A stretch of 35,037 nucleotides of DNA from NCBI GenBank assembly GCA_910578855.1, contig CAJTRV010000010.1, positions 1 through 35,037 of the forward strand, read 5' to 3'. The notes under the pieces are model-generated. The model saw only the letters and a program-made list of their open reading frames with translations, was not told the origin of the DNA and did no database searches. This DNA comes from an uncultured Bacilli bacterium (lineage in GTDB: Bacteria; Bacillota_I; Bacilli_A; RF39; UBA660). Both the position numbers and the translations under genes were made by a program. Of this stretch, positions 23,490 to 31,426 are shown piece by piece (the stretch's first letter is position 1; each line of letters opens with the position of its first letter).

Positions 23490-24716
23490 ATGAAAGTTGA
23501 AATAGATCGCATGGATCACCAGGGACGAGGAATTGGTGTAATCGAGGGAAAAACCACTTTTATTCCGAATGCGTTACCAGGTGAAGTTGTCGAAGTTGCA
23601 ATTATAAATAATAAAAAGAAATATATGGTTGGAGAAGTTTTAAAGGTTTTAGAATCAAGTGATCATCGTATAAAACCTATTTGTCCCTATTTTACTAGAT
23701 GTGGTGGTTGTGATCTAATGCATCTTTCTTACCATGATCAATTGATTTATAAAGAGGATAAGGTAAAAGATATCGTCCAAAAATTTGCCGGTATCAACGC
23801 TGATGTTGTGAAACCAATCATCGCTTGTGACACGTCTTTACATTACCGTAACAAAGTGACTTTTCATAGTGATCATAAAATAGGTTTTTATGAAAAAAAG
23901 AGTCGGGAAATTGTTGCGATTGATCAATGCAAAATTGCACTTCCCCGAATTAATCATATCTTGGCGAAGTTAAAAATATTACCATTAAACCATATTCAGC
24001 AAATGGTAATTCGTACCAATGAACGGACTGATGATACTATGGTGATCATTCAGGCAATGGGTGAGATAGACGATAAGTTATTTGTCGATTCTCTTAAGGA
24101 AGATGTTACTTCAATTATAAAAATTATGAATTCTAGGATAACCGTTTTATACGGACCAAAACAGATAAAAATGACCCTAGGCGCTCATACATTTTGGTTA
24201 TCACCCACTTCCTTTTTTCAAGTGAATAGTAAGCAATGCGAACGATTATATGAGCAGGTGCGACAATATGCAAATATTAACCACCAGGATACGGTTTTAG
24301 ATCTTTATTGCGGAACAGGAACGATTGGTATTTATCTGAGCAAATATGCCAAACACGTATATGGAATTGAAATTAATCAAGCAGCGATTGCGTGTGCCAA
24401 AGAAAATAAAAAATTAAATCATATTACTAATATTACGTTTCAAGCAGGGGATGTTGGACATGTGATTAAACAATTAAACATTCAACCTGATGTTGTCGTT
24501 GTCGATCCTCCTCGCTCAGGACTCGATCGTGCAACTAAAGAACAATTATTAAAGTGGCAACCGCGGACAATTGTCTATGTGTCATGTGATCCGATTACGT
24601 TAGCCCGAGACTTAAAGGAGTTATCATTGCAATATCATATCGAAGCAATTACGCCAGTCGATATGTTTCCACAAACCTATCATGTGGAATGTGTGTGTGT
24701 GCTAAAAATACGTTAA
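23490..24716 (+). CDS. rlmCD: 23S rRNA (uracil-5-)-methyltransferase RlmCD/RumA family
   Basis: A 408-residue SAM-dependent RNA m5U methyltransferase. A TRAM domain covers about 1-50, followed by the iron-sulfur cysteines CPYFTRCGGCDLMHL (near 63-77) with a fourth Cys in DQCKIA. The SAM-binding motif is VLDLYCGTGTIGIYL, the PP motif is VVVDPPRSGLD, and the catalytic Cys lies in VYVSCDP, with the HVEC ending typical of the family. In Gram-positives one enzyme (RlmCD) makes both U747 and U1939; RlmCD versus TrmFO-like or other members cannot be settled here. TATAAT (23467-23472) ends 17 bases before the ATG. Confidence 0.93.
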   Translation: MKVEIDRMDHQGRGIGVIEGKTTFIPNALPGEVVEVAIINNKKKYMVGEVLKVLESSDHRIKPICPYFTRCGGCDLMHLSYHDQLIYKEDKVKDIVQKFAGINADVVKPIIACDTSLHYRNKVTFHSDHKIGFYEKKSREIVAIDQCKIALPRINHILAKLKILPLNHIQQMVIRTNERTDDTMVIIQAMGEIDDKLFVDSLKEDVTSIIKIMNSRITVLYGPKQIKMTLGAHTFWLSPTSFFQVNSKQCERLYEQVRQYANINHQDTVLDLYCGTGTIGIYLSKYAKHVYGIEINQAAIACAKENKKLNHITNITFQAGDVGHVIKQLNIQPDVVVVDPPRSGLDRATKEQLLKWQPRTIVYVSCDPITLARDLKELSLQYHIEAITPVDMFPQTYHVECVCVLKIR

Positions 24717-24742
24717 ACCCTTATAAATAAAGGGAAACTCAA

Positions 24743-25104
24743 TTGATCAAAGCAAATCATCAAATTTCCTTGGGACATGATTACTATGTTGTAAAAGAAG
24801 GAAAATTTTTTGGGATTAGTATTGGTACCAATTTAGGGTGTACAATAAATTTACTAGGGACTACTTATATGCCAAAGATAAAAGGAACATTATTATTCTT
24901 TGAAGCTTTTCGAATTACCCAAAAAGAATGTGCTCAAAGGTGGAAACAATTGCACTTGAAATTTTAGAGAAAAGTGAACTGCCTATTTTAAAATGTAATT
25001 TATTTGGTCATCATATTCCAAACCCAATCATTCCCATTGGGATTAAAACAGAAATTGATATTAAAAAAGGGATTATAGAATTTAAAGAACCATTTTTAAA
25101 ATAG
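24743..25104 (+). pseudogene. Decayed S66 LD-carboxypeptidase (C-terminal remnant)
   Basis: Two frames together spell parts of an S66/MccF-type LD-carboxypeptidase. The first (24743-24967) has GKFFGISIGTNLGCTINLLG, then GTLLFFEAFRITQKECAQRW, matching the region after the catalytic Ser domain. The second frame ends in LPILKCNLFGHHIPNPIIPIG and DIKKGIIEF, the family C-terminus with its GH and PIG signatures. The N-terminal half with the catalytic Ser is missing, about 40 residues are deleted between the frames, and the frames differ. It is clearly non-functional. The intact enzyme would trim murein tetrapeptides or confer microcin resistance. Confidence 0.75.
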
Positions 25105-25163
25105 TAATATTATAATTTAGGTAGTATCTTTAATAAATTAAAATGGAACATATATGAGAACTG

Positions 25164-25189
25164 TATTAGTTATCTAGAGATAACTAATA
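25164..25189. repeat. Perfect 11-bp inverted repeat
   Basis: TATTAGTTATC pairs perfectly with GATAACTAATA across TAGA. There is no T-run, so it is not a standard terminator. It lies 147 bases before the ADP-ribosyltransferase gene in a 231-base gap (25105-25335) that otherwise shows only AT-rich sequence and a TATAAT at 25263. It may be an operator or an RNA hairpin. Confidence 0.6.
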
Positions 25190-25335
25190 TCAAACGATTT
25201 ATCAAAAAATGTTCATGTCAATAGAATATTAATTTTTGAAAATGTTACTATTTTTGAGACAATATAATATCATATGTATGTAAAGTGCTTTGTAAATCTC
25301 TAATATAACAATAAAAATAGAAAGGTAGTGATTAT

Positions 25336-26973
25336 ATGGAATATAAAAGTTTGGAAATAACCGACGAGGAAAAAGAAGCTTTGGAAGCTTATAGTGGGAT
25401 TGGTCATATTACCATTAATTCCTTACTAGACGAGGGAATTACCTTTGAAGAAGCTTATTTAAATGAGCCGGGAATCTCTTATCAGACTTATATGACGAAA
25501 GATCAATTGCAAAAGGATATTTTTATGATTTTATATATTTACCAGGCGATGATAAAACAATCTTTATCACGAAATATGGCAACATCAATTCAGGTTTATC
25601 GGGGTACTACAGAAAAATTTTCAATGGGCAAACAACAGACCTTCTTATCGACAACGACGGATTATCAAATGGCCAATGGTTACTTTTCAAATAATTGGAC
25701 AAATCAGACGCCAACGGTAATAACCTATAAGATAGACAGGACTGTCCCATTTTTTGATATGTCACAGCTAGTAGAAAATAATGAAAAAGAATATTTACTT
25801 CCACCATTTTTAGAGGTGACGGAGAATTATCGTCGAAATGATGGTAAAAAGTGTTATATGACTTGCTCTGTAAAAGAAGCAGCATTCCCTAATGAAGAGA
25901 CAATCCCCACTATTTCTGAACAAACGTTAATAACGGCTTATCAAGATTATATTCGCTACTGTGAACAAATAAAAACGACCGATGATAAAATAGATAGGCT
26001 TCAACGATTACAACAGGCTTACAGGTATCAGGATTATGAAGATCGTTGTGCGGTTAGTAGTGCAATTGATACGTTATTGACAGAAAAAGGATTGCACGAA
26101 CAATATTTTAAAGAAGCCAAACATCGTTTTATAGCTGAGAAAGCTAAAGTTCATCGCGTTTTACAACAAGAATTTTCTAAAATTAAGCGTCAAGTAACCA
26201 AACAATATCAAGATGAAGTAGCTAGTTACCAACAGCAACAACAGAAAATGGCGGAGCGAAAACGTTTGGAAAAGCAGTTTCAAAATAAGGTAGTTAGTGT
26301 CACCATGCCCTTGGTTCAATTAGAAGAATTAATCACATCAGTAATGGAGATGGGACGTCTTTATGAGATTCCCCTTCCTACTCTCCCATCAATCCCAACG
26401 GTGCAACCTATCATATCATTTTTTCAAAACGTAGCTTCAAAACTATCAGATGAGGCCGTTGGACATTACTCTCAGTTGTTGGATCAAATAAAACTTGAGG
26501 AAATAGAAACTTGCAGTCTTGAAGTTAAAAGGCGGGTCGGAGGGCAAATTTATCAACATATGAGCAACCAACAAAAACAGAATATGCTTGATCAATGTGA
26601 CCACCAAATTCAACTTGTCGATGAGTCGGGCGTTAGATGGAAAAAGATTCGTGGTCAATTAACAAGAAAGCCGTATATATCACAACAAGAACAGTTACAA
26701 CAAACAAGACAACAAATTCAAGAGCAACCTTTTATTCCAACGACGATCGAACAATTAAAACAGCACCCTAATCATGAACAACAAGCTTATTGGTCTAATT
26801 TAGAACAGTTTTGTCGCCAGAATGAAATTCCTTTAGGATTTATGGAGGAAATTGAATATCCTGAGTTAACTGTTTTTCGGGAATTAATAGAATTGAAGCA
26901 GGCGATTTCAGAATCATTAGAGCGGCCATGTTCGATCCAACCCGAGTATTCAAGTACAAAAGGAAGTAGATAA
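25336..26973 (+). CDS. ADP-ribosyltransferase domain protein with long helical tail
   Basis: A 545-residue protein. Residues about 1-185 form an R-S-E class ADP-ribosyltransferase domain (ADPRT exoenzyme type): opening EALEAYSGIGHITINSLL, then VYRGT with R89, FLSTTTD with S105-T-T, and NEKEYLLPP with E150-x-E152. The ExE pair is typical of enzymes that modify Arg. Residues about 200-335 are strongly helical and probably coiled coil (QDEVASYQQQQQKMAERKR), and about 390-480 is Gln-rich. No signal peptide, membrane segment or secretion tag is visible, so it should act inside the cell or leave by a non-Sec route. AAAGGTAGTGAT precedes the ATG. No immunity or hydrolase partner is adjacent. Toxin, phage defence or regulatory roles are all possible. 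Confidence 0.75.
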   Translation: MEYKSLEITDEEKEALEAYSGIGHITINSLLDEGITFEEAYLNEPGISYQTYMTKDQLQKDIFMILYIYQAMIKQSLSRNMATSIQVYRGTTEKFSMGKQQTFLSTTTDYQMANGYFSNNWTNQTPTVITYKIDRTVPFFDMSQLVENNEKEYLLPPFLEVTENYRRNDGKKCYMTCSVKEAAFPNEETIPTISEQTLITAYQDYIRYCEQIKTTDDKIDRLQRLQQAYRYQDYEDRCAVSSAIDTLLTEKGLHEQYFKEAKHRFIAEKAKVHRVLQQEFSKIKRQVTKQYQDEVASYQQQQQKMAERKRLEKQFQNKVVSVTMPLVQLEELITSVMEMGRLYEIPLPTLPSIPTVQPIISFFQNVASKLSDEAVGHYSQLLDQIKLEEIETCSLEVKRRVGGQIYQHMSNQQKQNMLDQCDHQIQLVDESGVRWKKIRGQLTRKPYISQQEQLQQTRQQIQEQPFIPTTIEQLKQHPNHEQQAYWSNLEQFCRQNEIPLGFMEEIEYPELTVFRELIELKQAISESLERPCSIQPEYSSTKGSR

Positions 26974-27035
26974 GGTGAGGAGTATTTCTTATCGGCGGGA
27001 TATCTATCCTGATTATGAATAATAGGAATGATTTT

Positions 27036-28232
27036 ATGCGCGTGCCATGTAAAAAGGTTATTTTATTCGGAATATTGTTGCTCTTTCTTATCAGTGGCTA
27101 TTTTTCATATCGCTATCTTCGTGTCAAATTTGCCAAAGTTCTAGTTACACTAGTTGAAAATCGTGAAATTGCCTTCCATGATAAGAAAAAAATTTCTGAT
27201 TTTATCGTCAATATCAATGGAACTTTATTAGATGATGCAGTAATTCCTACAACGACATTAGGAAAACAGGATGTTACATTTACTTATATGAATGATGATC
27301 ATATTAAAGTGACCTATACGTATCAAGTAGAGGTTGTCGATCAGGTGACACCAGTTATATGGTTAGGACCTACTTACCGGATTCCCAAAGGTACCAATGA
27401 TGATCTTGCAAGTAGTATTATGTGTGGTGATAATCATGATGCAAAGCCAACCTGTTATATTGAGGGAGATTATGATCCTAATCAAGTGGGGACTTACTCT
27501 CTAGTTTATAAAGCTAGTGATCAAAGTGGAAATGAGGCTCAGCAACCATTTGAATTGATTGTCTATGATCCTGATGAGTTGCCTGTGAAACCAACTGAAA
27601 AAAGTAATACGCCGTTTGCTGACGTTGTAAAAACTTATAAAACAGATCGGACCCGAATTGGGATTGATGTCTCAGCATGGCAAGGAGATATTGATTTTGC
27701 TAAGTTGAAAGCAGCTGGGGTGGAGTTTGTCATGATCCGAATTGGTGGGAACTCTAATACAGAGGAAGAATATTTTCTCGATAAAAAATTTCACCAGAAT
27801 ATAACAAGAGCCAGTGAACATGATATCGATGTTGGTGTTTACTTTTACTCGTATGCGAATTCCTTAGAACAAGCTCGTAAAGATGCGAAGTGGGTGTTAA
27901 ACCAAATCAAAGATTATAAGGTTACGTTACCGATTGCTTTTGATTGGGAAGAATGGGGAAATTTTAATCAATATCATCTAAGTTTCTTTGGTCTTACTAG
28001 TATGGCCGAAGCATTTCTAAAAGAGGTAGAACTAGCTGGCTATCAAGGAATGCTCTATAGTAGTAAGGCCTATCTAGAAGAGATCTGGTTTCCTACTAAG
28101 TACGATATTTGGTTGGCGCATTATACCAAGCAAACAGATTATACTGGTAACTATAGACTGTGGCAGATCTGCGACAATGGAGTGGTTGATGGAATTAATG
28201 GTGATGTTGATATCAATATTTTATATGAATAA
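27036..28232 (+). CDS. Membrane-anchored GH25 lysozyme with Ig-like domain
   Basis: A 398-residue cell wall hydrolase. One membrane segment lies at about residues 8-27, followed by an extracytoplasmic region with a DUF5011-like Ig domain ending in YSLVYKASDQSGNEAQQPF (about 150-175), a Pro/Thr linker, and a GH25 domain. GH25 landmarks are GIDVSAWQGDIDF, FDWEEW with the acidic D-x-E pair, and WQICDNGVVDGINGDVDIN at the end. It should cleave the MurNAc-GlcNAc bond. ATG 27036 is preferred (AGGAA 9 bases before) over ATG 27015, which lacks a site. The TM-Ig-enzyme design matches the PdaA-like protein at 6000. Confidence 0.9.
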   Translation: MRVPCKKVILFGILLLFLISGYFSYRYLRVKFAKVLVTLVENREIAFHDKKKISDFIVNINGTLLDDAVIPTTTLGKQDVTFTYMNDDHIKVTYTYQVEVVDQVTPVIWLGPTYRIPKGTNDDLASSIMCGDNHDAKPTCYIEGDYDPNQVGTYSLVYKASDQSGNEAQQPFELIVYDPDELPVKPTEKSNTPFADVVKTYKTDRTRIGIDVSAWQGDIDFAKLKAAGVEFVMIRIGGNSNTEEEYFLDKKFHQNITRASEHDIDVGVYFYSYANSLEQARKDAKWVLNQIKDYKVTLPIAFDWEEWGNFNQYHLSFFGLTSMAEAFLKEVELAGYQGMLYSSKAYLEEIWFPTKYDIWLAHYTKQTDYTGNYRLWQICDNGVVDGINGDVDINILYE

Positions 28233-28295
28233 ATATATTATAAGACATAACTGATTTATGATATAATATAATGAGAAGTAGAAAAGGGGAACAAG

Positions 28296-29129
28296 ATGAA
28301 TATCGTAGAAATGATAAAATCTATTTTATTTGGCGTAGTCGAAGGAATTACCGAGTGGCTACCCATTAGTAGTACGGGACATATGATCTTATTACAAGAT
28401 ATAATTCCAATGAAAGTGTCCAGTGAATTTTGGAATATGTTTTTAGTCGTAATCCAATTAGGTGCGATTTTAGCGGTTGTTCTCATCTTTTGGAATAAGA
28501 TATTTCCGTTTCAATTAAAAAAAGATCAACCGCTCATTAAAGCAGATACGATGAAGATGTGGTTTAAGATTGTTGTTGCCTGTTTACCAGCTGCGATCAT
28601 TGGAATTTTATTTGATGAAATTTTAGAAAAATATCTATACCATTCTTATGTCGTGGCGATTATGTTAATCATATTTGGAATTGGTTTTTTAGTAATCGAG
28701 AACCGGAATAAGGGTAAACAAGCTAGAGTTGATCGTTTACAGGATATTACCTATCGTGATGCGATTATGATTGGGCTTTTTCAACTTATTGCCGCTATTT
28801 TTCCTGGAACATCTCGTAGTGGGGCTACCATTCTTGGCGGATTAATCATCGGAGTTAGTCGAACAGTATCAGCCGAATTCACCTTCTTCTTAGCTATTCC
28901 GGTAATGTTTGGAGCAAGTCTATTAAAATTGGTGAAATTTGGTTTGGTTTTTACCAGTACGGAGATTACGATTTTACTAGTGGGAATGATATCGGCTTTC
29001 TTAGTATCGATGATTGTGATAAAATTCTTGATGGATTATATTAAGAAACACGATTTCAAAGTCTTTGGTTGGTATCGAATTATCTTAGGTGCAATTTTAA
29101 TTGTCTATTTTGGACTACAGATGCTATAA
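28296..29129 (+). CDS. uppP: Undecaprenyl-diphosphatase
   Basis: A 277-residue integral membrane phosphatase (BacA/UppP) that recycles undecaprenyl pyrophosphate to the monophosphate lipid carrier for cell wall synthesis and gives bacitracin tolerance. Both signature regions are visible: EGITEWLPISSTGHMIL (about 16-32, with the E-E and S residues of motif 1) and PGTSRSGATILGG with its catalytic Arg and Ser. About eight hydrophobic segments occur. AAAGGGGAACAAG precedes the ATG, and TATAAT (28262-28267) lies upstream. A terminator follows. Confidence 0.96.
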   Translation: MNIVEMIKSILFGVVEGITEWLPISSTGHMILLQDIIPMKVSSEFWNMFLVVIQLGAILAVVLIFWNKIFPFQLKKDQPLIKADTMKMWFKIVVACLPAAIIGILFDEILEKYLYHSYVVAIMLIIFGIGFLVIENRNKGKQARVDRLQDITYRDAIMIGLFQLIAAIFPGTSRSGATILGGLIIGVSRTVSAEFTFFLAIPVMFGASLLKLVKFGLVFTSTEITILLVGMISAFLVSMIVIKFLMDYIKKHDFKVFGWYRIILGAILIVYFGLQML

Positions 29130-29130
29130 T

Positions 29131-29155
29131 AGAATCATCAAAGGATGATTCTTTT
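29131..29155 (+). terminator. Terminator after uppP
   Basis: A perfect 9-bp stem AGAATCATC / GATGATTCT with loop AAAG, followed by Ts. Confidence 0.85.
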
Positions 29156-29172
29156 TAGATAGGGGCTTATTT

Positions 29173-30054
29173 ATGGCAAAGAAAAATGAAACAAGGGAAT
29201 TCAAAGTACATGATGAAAATACGTTATTAGAATATTTATATAAAGTATTAGATGGTTATACCAAGAAGAAAGTAAAATCACTTTTGGTCCATGGGAATAT
29301 TTTAGTAAATGGGAAAAGTGTAACACAGTATAATATGCCTTTAAAAACGGGAGACACGATAACTGTTGTCTTTGGACATATGGTATATGAAACAAAGGGT
29401 CAAGTATTACCAATTATCTATGAGGATCATGAACTAATTGTCATCAATAAACCAGCGGGCTTGCTTACGGTATCAACGGAGACGGAAAAAGGGAAGACTG
29501 CCTATCATATGGTAAGAGAACATGTGAAAAAAAATAATCCCCGGGAAAAAGTATTTATTGTCCACCGCTTGGATCGTGATACTTCTGGTGTTCTTCTGTT
29601 TGCAAAATCATTAGAACTCAAAGAACAATTACAGGAACATTGGAACACGGTGGTAAAAGTTCGATCCTATATAGCGATTGTCGAAGGAATTGATATGCCT
29701 AGTAAAGGAACAGTAGTTTCCTATTTGAAAGAGAATAGAAATAAAATGGTATATAGTACCAATGATACGGTAAATGGGAAAAAAGCCATTACGCATTATA
29801 AAAAGATGAAGGAAGCTAAGAATTATACATTATTAGAAGTTCAGTTAGAAACAGGGCGAAAAAATCAAATTAGAGTGGCGATGGCGGATTTAAACCATCC
29901 TATCATTGGGGATAAAAAATATGGTAGTGAAAAAAATCCAATTGGCAGATTGGGATTACATGCAGGAAAAATTATGATTCAAATGCCTCATACGAAAAAG
30001 AATTTAAAATTTACAGTGCCAACGCCAGAAATTTTTATGAAATTATTTCATTAG
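29173..30054 (+). CDS. RluA/RluD family pseudouridine synthase
   Basis: A 293-residue RNA pseudouridine synthase. An S4-like RNA-binding domain covers about 15-75 (LLEYLYKVLDGYTKKKVKSL, then HGNILVNGKSV). The catalytic domain has VINKPAGLLTVST, HRLDRDTSGVLLFAK with the catalytic Asp in LDRDTSG, and the C-terminal LETGRKNQIRVAM and GDKKYG signatures of the RluA class. It probably modifies 23S rRNA, but which uridine is unknown. It may be read with the Spx/ArsC-like gene that starts 15 bases after its stop. Confidence 0.92.
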   Translation: MAKKNETREFKVHDENTLLEYLYKVLDGYTKKKVKSLLVHGNILVNGKSVTQYNMPLKTGDTITVVFGHMVYETKGQVLPIIYEDHELIVINKPAGLLTVSTETEKGKTAYHMVREHVKKNNPREKVFIVHRLDRDTSGVLLFAKSLELKEQLQEHWNTVVKVRSYIAIVEGIDMPSKGTVVSYLKENRNKMVYSTNDTVNGKKAITHYKKMKEAKNYTLLEVQLETGRKNQIRVAMADLNHPIIGDKKYGSEKNPIGRLGLHAGKIMIQMPHTKKNLKFTVPTPEIFMKLFH

Positions 30055-30069
30055 AAAGAGGGAATACAC

Positions 30070-30441
30070 ATGTTATTATATGAATATCCACCATGTAGTA
30101 CTTGCAAACGAACAAAAGCATGGTTAGATGAACATCATTTATTATATGATACGAGAAATATTAAAATGGAACCACCAACAGTAGAAGAATTAAAAGCATA
30201 TTATCGTCAAAGTGATGTACCATTAAAACGATTTTTTAACACATCGGGACTTGTCTATAAAGAGCTTGGTTTAAAAGATAAATTAGAAGCAATGTCTGAA
30301 GAAGAACAATTGGATCTACTAGCCAGTAATGGAATGTTGATTAAACGTCCAATTTTAATTGGTCCTGACTTTGTCTTGGTTGGGTTTCGCCCAAAAGAGT
30401 GGCACCAGAAACTAGTGGAAATAGGATACCTTGATGCCTAA
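30070..30441 (+). CDS. Spx/ArsC-family thioredoxin-fold protein
   Basis: A 123-residue ArsC/Spx-like protein. The N-terminal redox motif is CSTC (C9 and C12), the CxxC form seen in Spx, MgsR and YffB-like members. The C-terminal half has the family's GxxYKELxLKxK helix and the IKRPIL strand before GFRPKEW. It lacks the clear arsenate-reductase arginine set, so a redox regulator or reductase is more likely than true ArsC; which one cannot be told. AGAGGG precedes the ATG. The next small frame overlaps its end by 8 bases. Confidence 0.85.
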   Translation: MLLYEYPPCSTCKRTKAWLDEHHLLYDTRNIKMEPPTVEELKAYYRQSDVPLKRFFNTSGLVYKELGLKDKLEAMSEEEQLDLLASNGMLIKRPILIGPDFVLVGFRPKEWHQKLVEIGYLDA

Positions 30442-30592
30442 AAAATCACCAGGAATCATTATTTGTGGTTATAGTGGCGTGGGAAAAACTACTCTTGGGA
30501 AAATCGCTTGTCCTGAAGAAAAGATCATCTTAAGGGATCATGAGTATTTAGAAGATGCCCTTATAAGATTGGGATATCTCGTTCGTAAATAA
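30434..30592 (+). pseudogene. 52-residue P-loop mini-protein or deletion remnant
   Basis: A short frame from ATG 30434, overlapping the upstream stop, to TAA 30592. It starts with a classic nucleotide-binding strand and Walker A (SPGIIICGYSGVGKTTLGK), then a helix-rich end (DHEYLEDALIRLGYLVRK). Walker B and the rest of a kinase fold are missing, since such proteins are normally 170 residues or more. An in-frame internal deletion of a P-loop kinase-like gene is the simplest reading; a real small protein is less likely but not excluded. Confidence 0.5.
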
Positions 30593-30617
30593 CGCTTATT
30601 TTGTATAATTTTACCAG

Positions 30618-30649
30618 TTATCATCATAATAATAGTGAAAGGATGATAA
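30618..30649 (+). promoter_or_regulatory. Inverted repeat covering the ribosome binding site
   Basis: TTATCATC (30618-30625) is the exact complement of GATGATAA (30642-30649), which contains most of the AAAGGATGAT ribosome binding site of the gene at 30651. The transcript could hide its own start site. TATAAT at 30604-30609 lies upstream. Confidence 0.45.
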
Positions 30650-30650
30650 T

Positions 30651-31088
30651 ATGGATGCAAATTTAGAATTAATGGAACATGTCTACCAGGATGCCGATAT
30701 GGCTGTTTTGACATTAGAAGAATTATTACGAGATTTAAAAGAAAAGGATAATAAAATTAAACCAGTGGTTGAAGATATTCTAAAGGGCTATGAACGGTAT
30801 TTGGAAGATGCAAAGACCCAGTTACTTGCTCATGGAAAGGATCCCAAAGATAATGGCTTCATGAGTAAAATGGGTGCGGAAATGGGAGTCAAAAAAGAAG
30901 TTCGAGCCGATAATAGTGATGCGAGTATTGCGGGTATGTTAATTCAGGGAATTAGTATGGGAAGTATTGATATGGAAAAGAAACTTGGTTTATATGAGGA
31001 AAGTGCTGATAAGGAGCACTTGAAATTAGCCAAACAATTTTTTAAATTTCAAGAAGATAATATAAAAGCATTAAAGAAATTTCTATAG
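30651..31088 (+). CDS. Four-helix-bundle protein (ferritin-like/DUF2383-like)
   Basis: A 145-residue soluble, all-helical protein (MDANLELMEHVYQDADMAVL, later KLGLYEESADKEHLKLAK). The helix pattern and length fit ferritin-like bundles such as DUF2383/PA2169-type, but a clear metal-binding ExxH set is not evident. AAAGGATGAT precedes the ATG and may be sequestered by an inverted repeat. A neighbour with a strong promoter follows. The function is unknown. Confidence 0.7.
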   Translation: MDANLELMEHVYQDADMAVLTLEELLRDLKEKDNKIKPVVEDILKGYERYLEDAKTQLLAHGKDPKDNGFMSKMGAEMGVKKEVRADNSDASIAGMLIQGISMGSIDMEKKLGLYEESADKEHLKLAKQFFKFQEDNIKALKKFL

Positions 31089-31098
31089 ATTGATCACG

Positions 31099-31127
31099 TT
31101 GACAAGCATATGATAGTATGTTAGAAT
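31099..31127 (+). promoter_or_regulatory. Strong promoter before the 87-residue protein gene
   Basis: TTGACA (31099-31104), a 17-base spacer and TAGAAT (31122-31127). This is the closest -35 match to consensus in the window. Confidence 0.8.
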
Positions 31128-31151
31128 AGGTCCTAATTAGGGGTGAGAAAG

Positions 31152-31415
31152 ATGAAACATGATTGTCATATCGGTGTCTACCGTGGTTTAGAAGTAGCCA
31201 AACAATATCGCTTGAAATTAGAAATCATTGAAGCCGAACAACGGAAGATTGCGAATTTTCGTTTACAAAAGGAGTTGTTGTTTGATTCCGCTAATCGTGT
31301 TTGTGAACTACGGTCTTTAAAAGAACGTTGTCTTATGCTTCGGGAATGGTATTTAATGCATCAGGCCCACCACTATCGAAAACAGATTTATAAGATTGAA
31401 CATACTAAAATGTGA
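31152..31415 (+). CDS. Small basic helical protein of unknown function
   Basis: An 87-residue, Arg/Lys/His-rich protein that is probably one long helical hairpin (EIIEAEQRKIANFRLQKELL, then LKERCLMLREWYLMHQAHHY). No signal peptide or membrane segment. No family was recognised. GGGGTGAGAAAG lies before ATG 31152; a GTG at 31143 is in frame but overlaps the site. A near-consensus promoter suggests steady expression, and a terminator follows. Confidence 0.6.
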   Translation: MKHDCHIGVYRGLEVAKQYRLKLEIIEAEQRKIANFRLQKELLFDSANRVCELRSLKERCLMLREWYLMHQAHHYRKQIYKIEHTKM

Positions 31416-31426
31416 TAATTTGTCGG

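Noticed and set aside
24717..24742. Inverted repeat CCCTT/AAGGG after the rRNA methyltransferase gene
   Set aside because: A 5-bp stem without a T-run; too weak to call a terminator.
26974..27020. Short GTG-started frame (about 15 codons) between the ADP-ribosyltransferase and GH25 genes
   Set aside because: Too short and unsupported; the AAGGTGAGG that could serve it may be chance.
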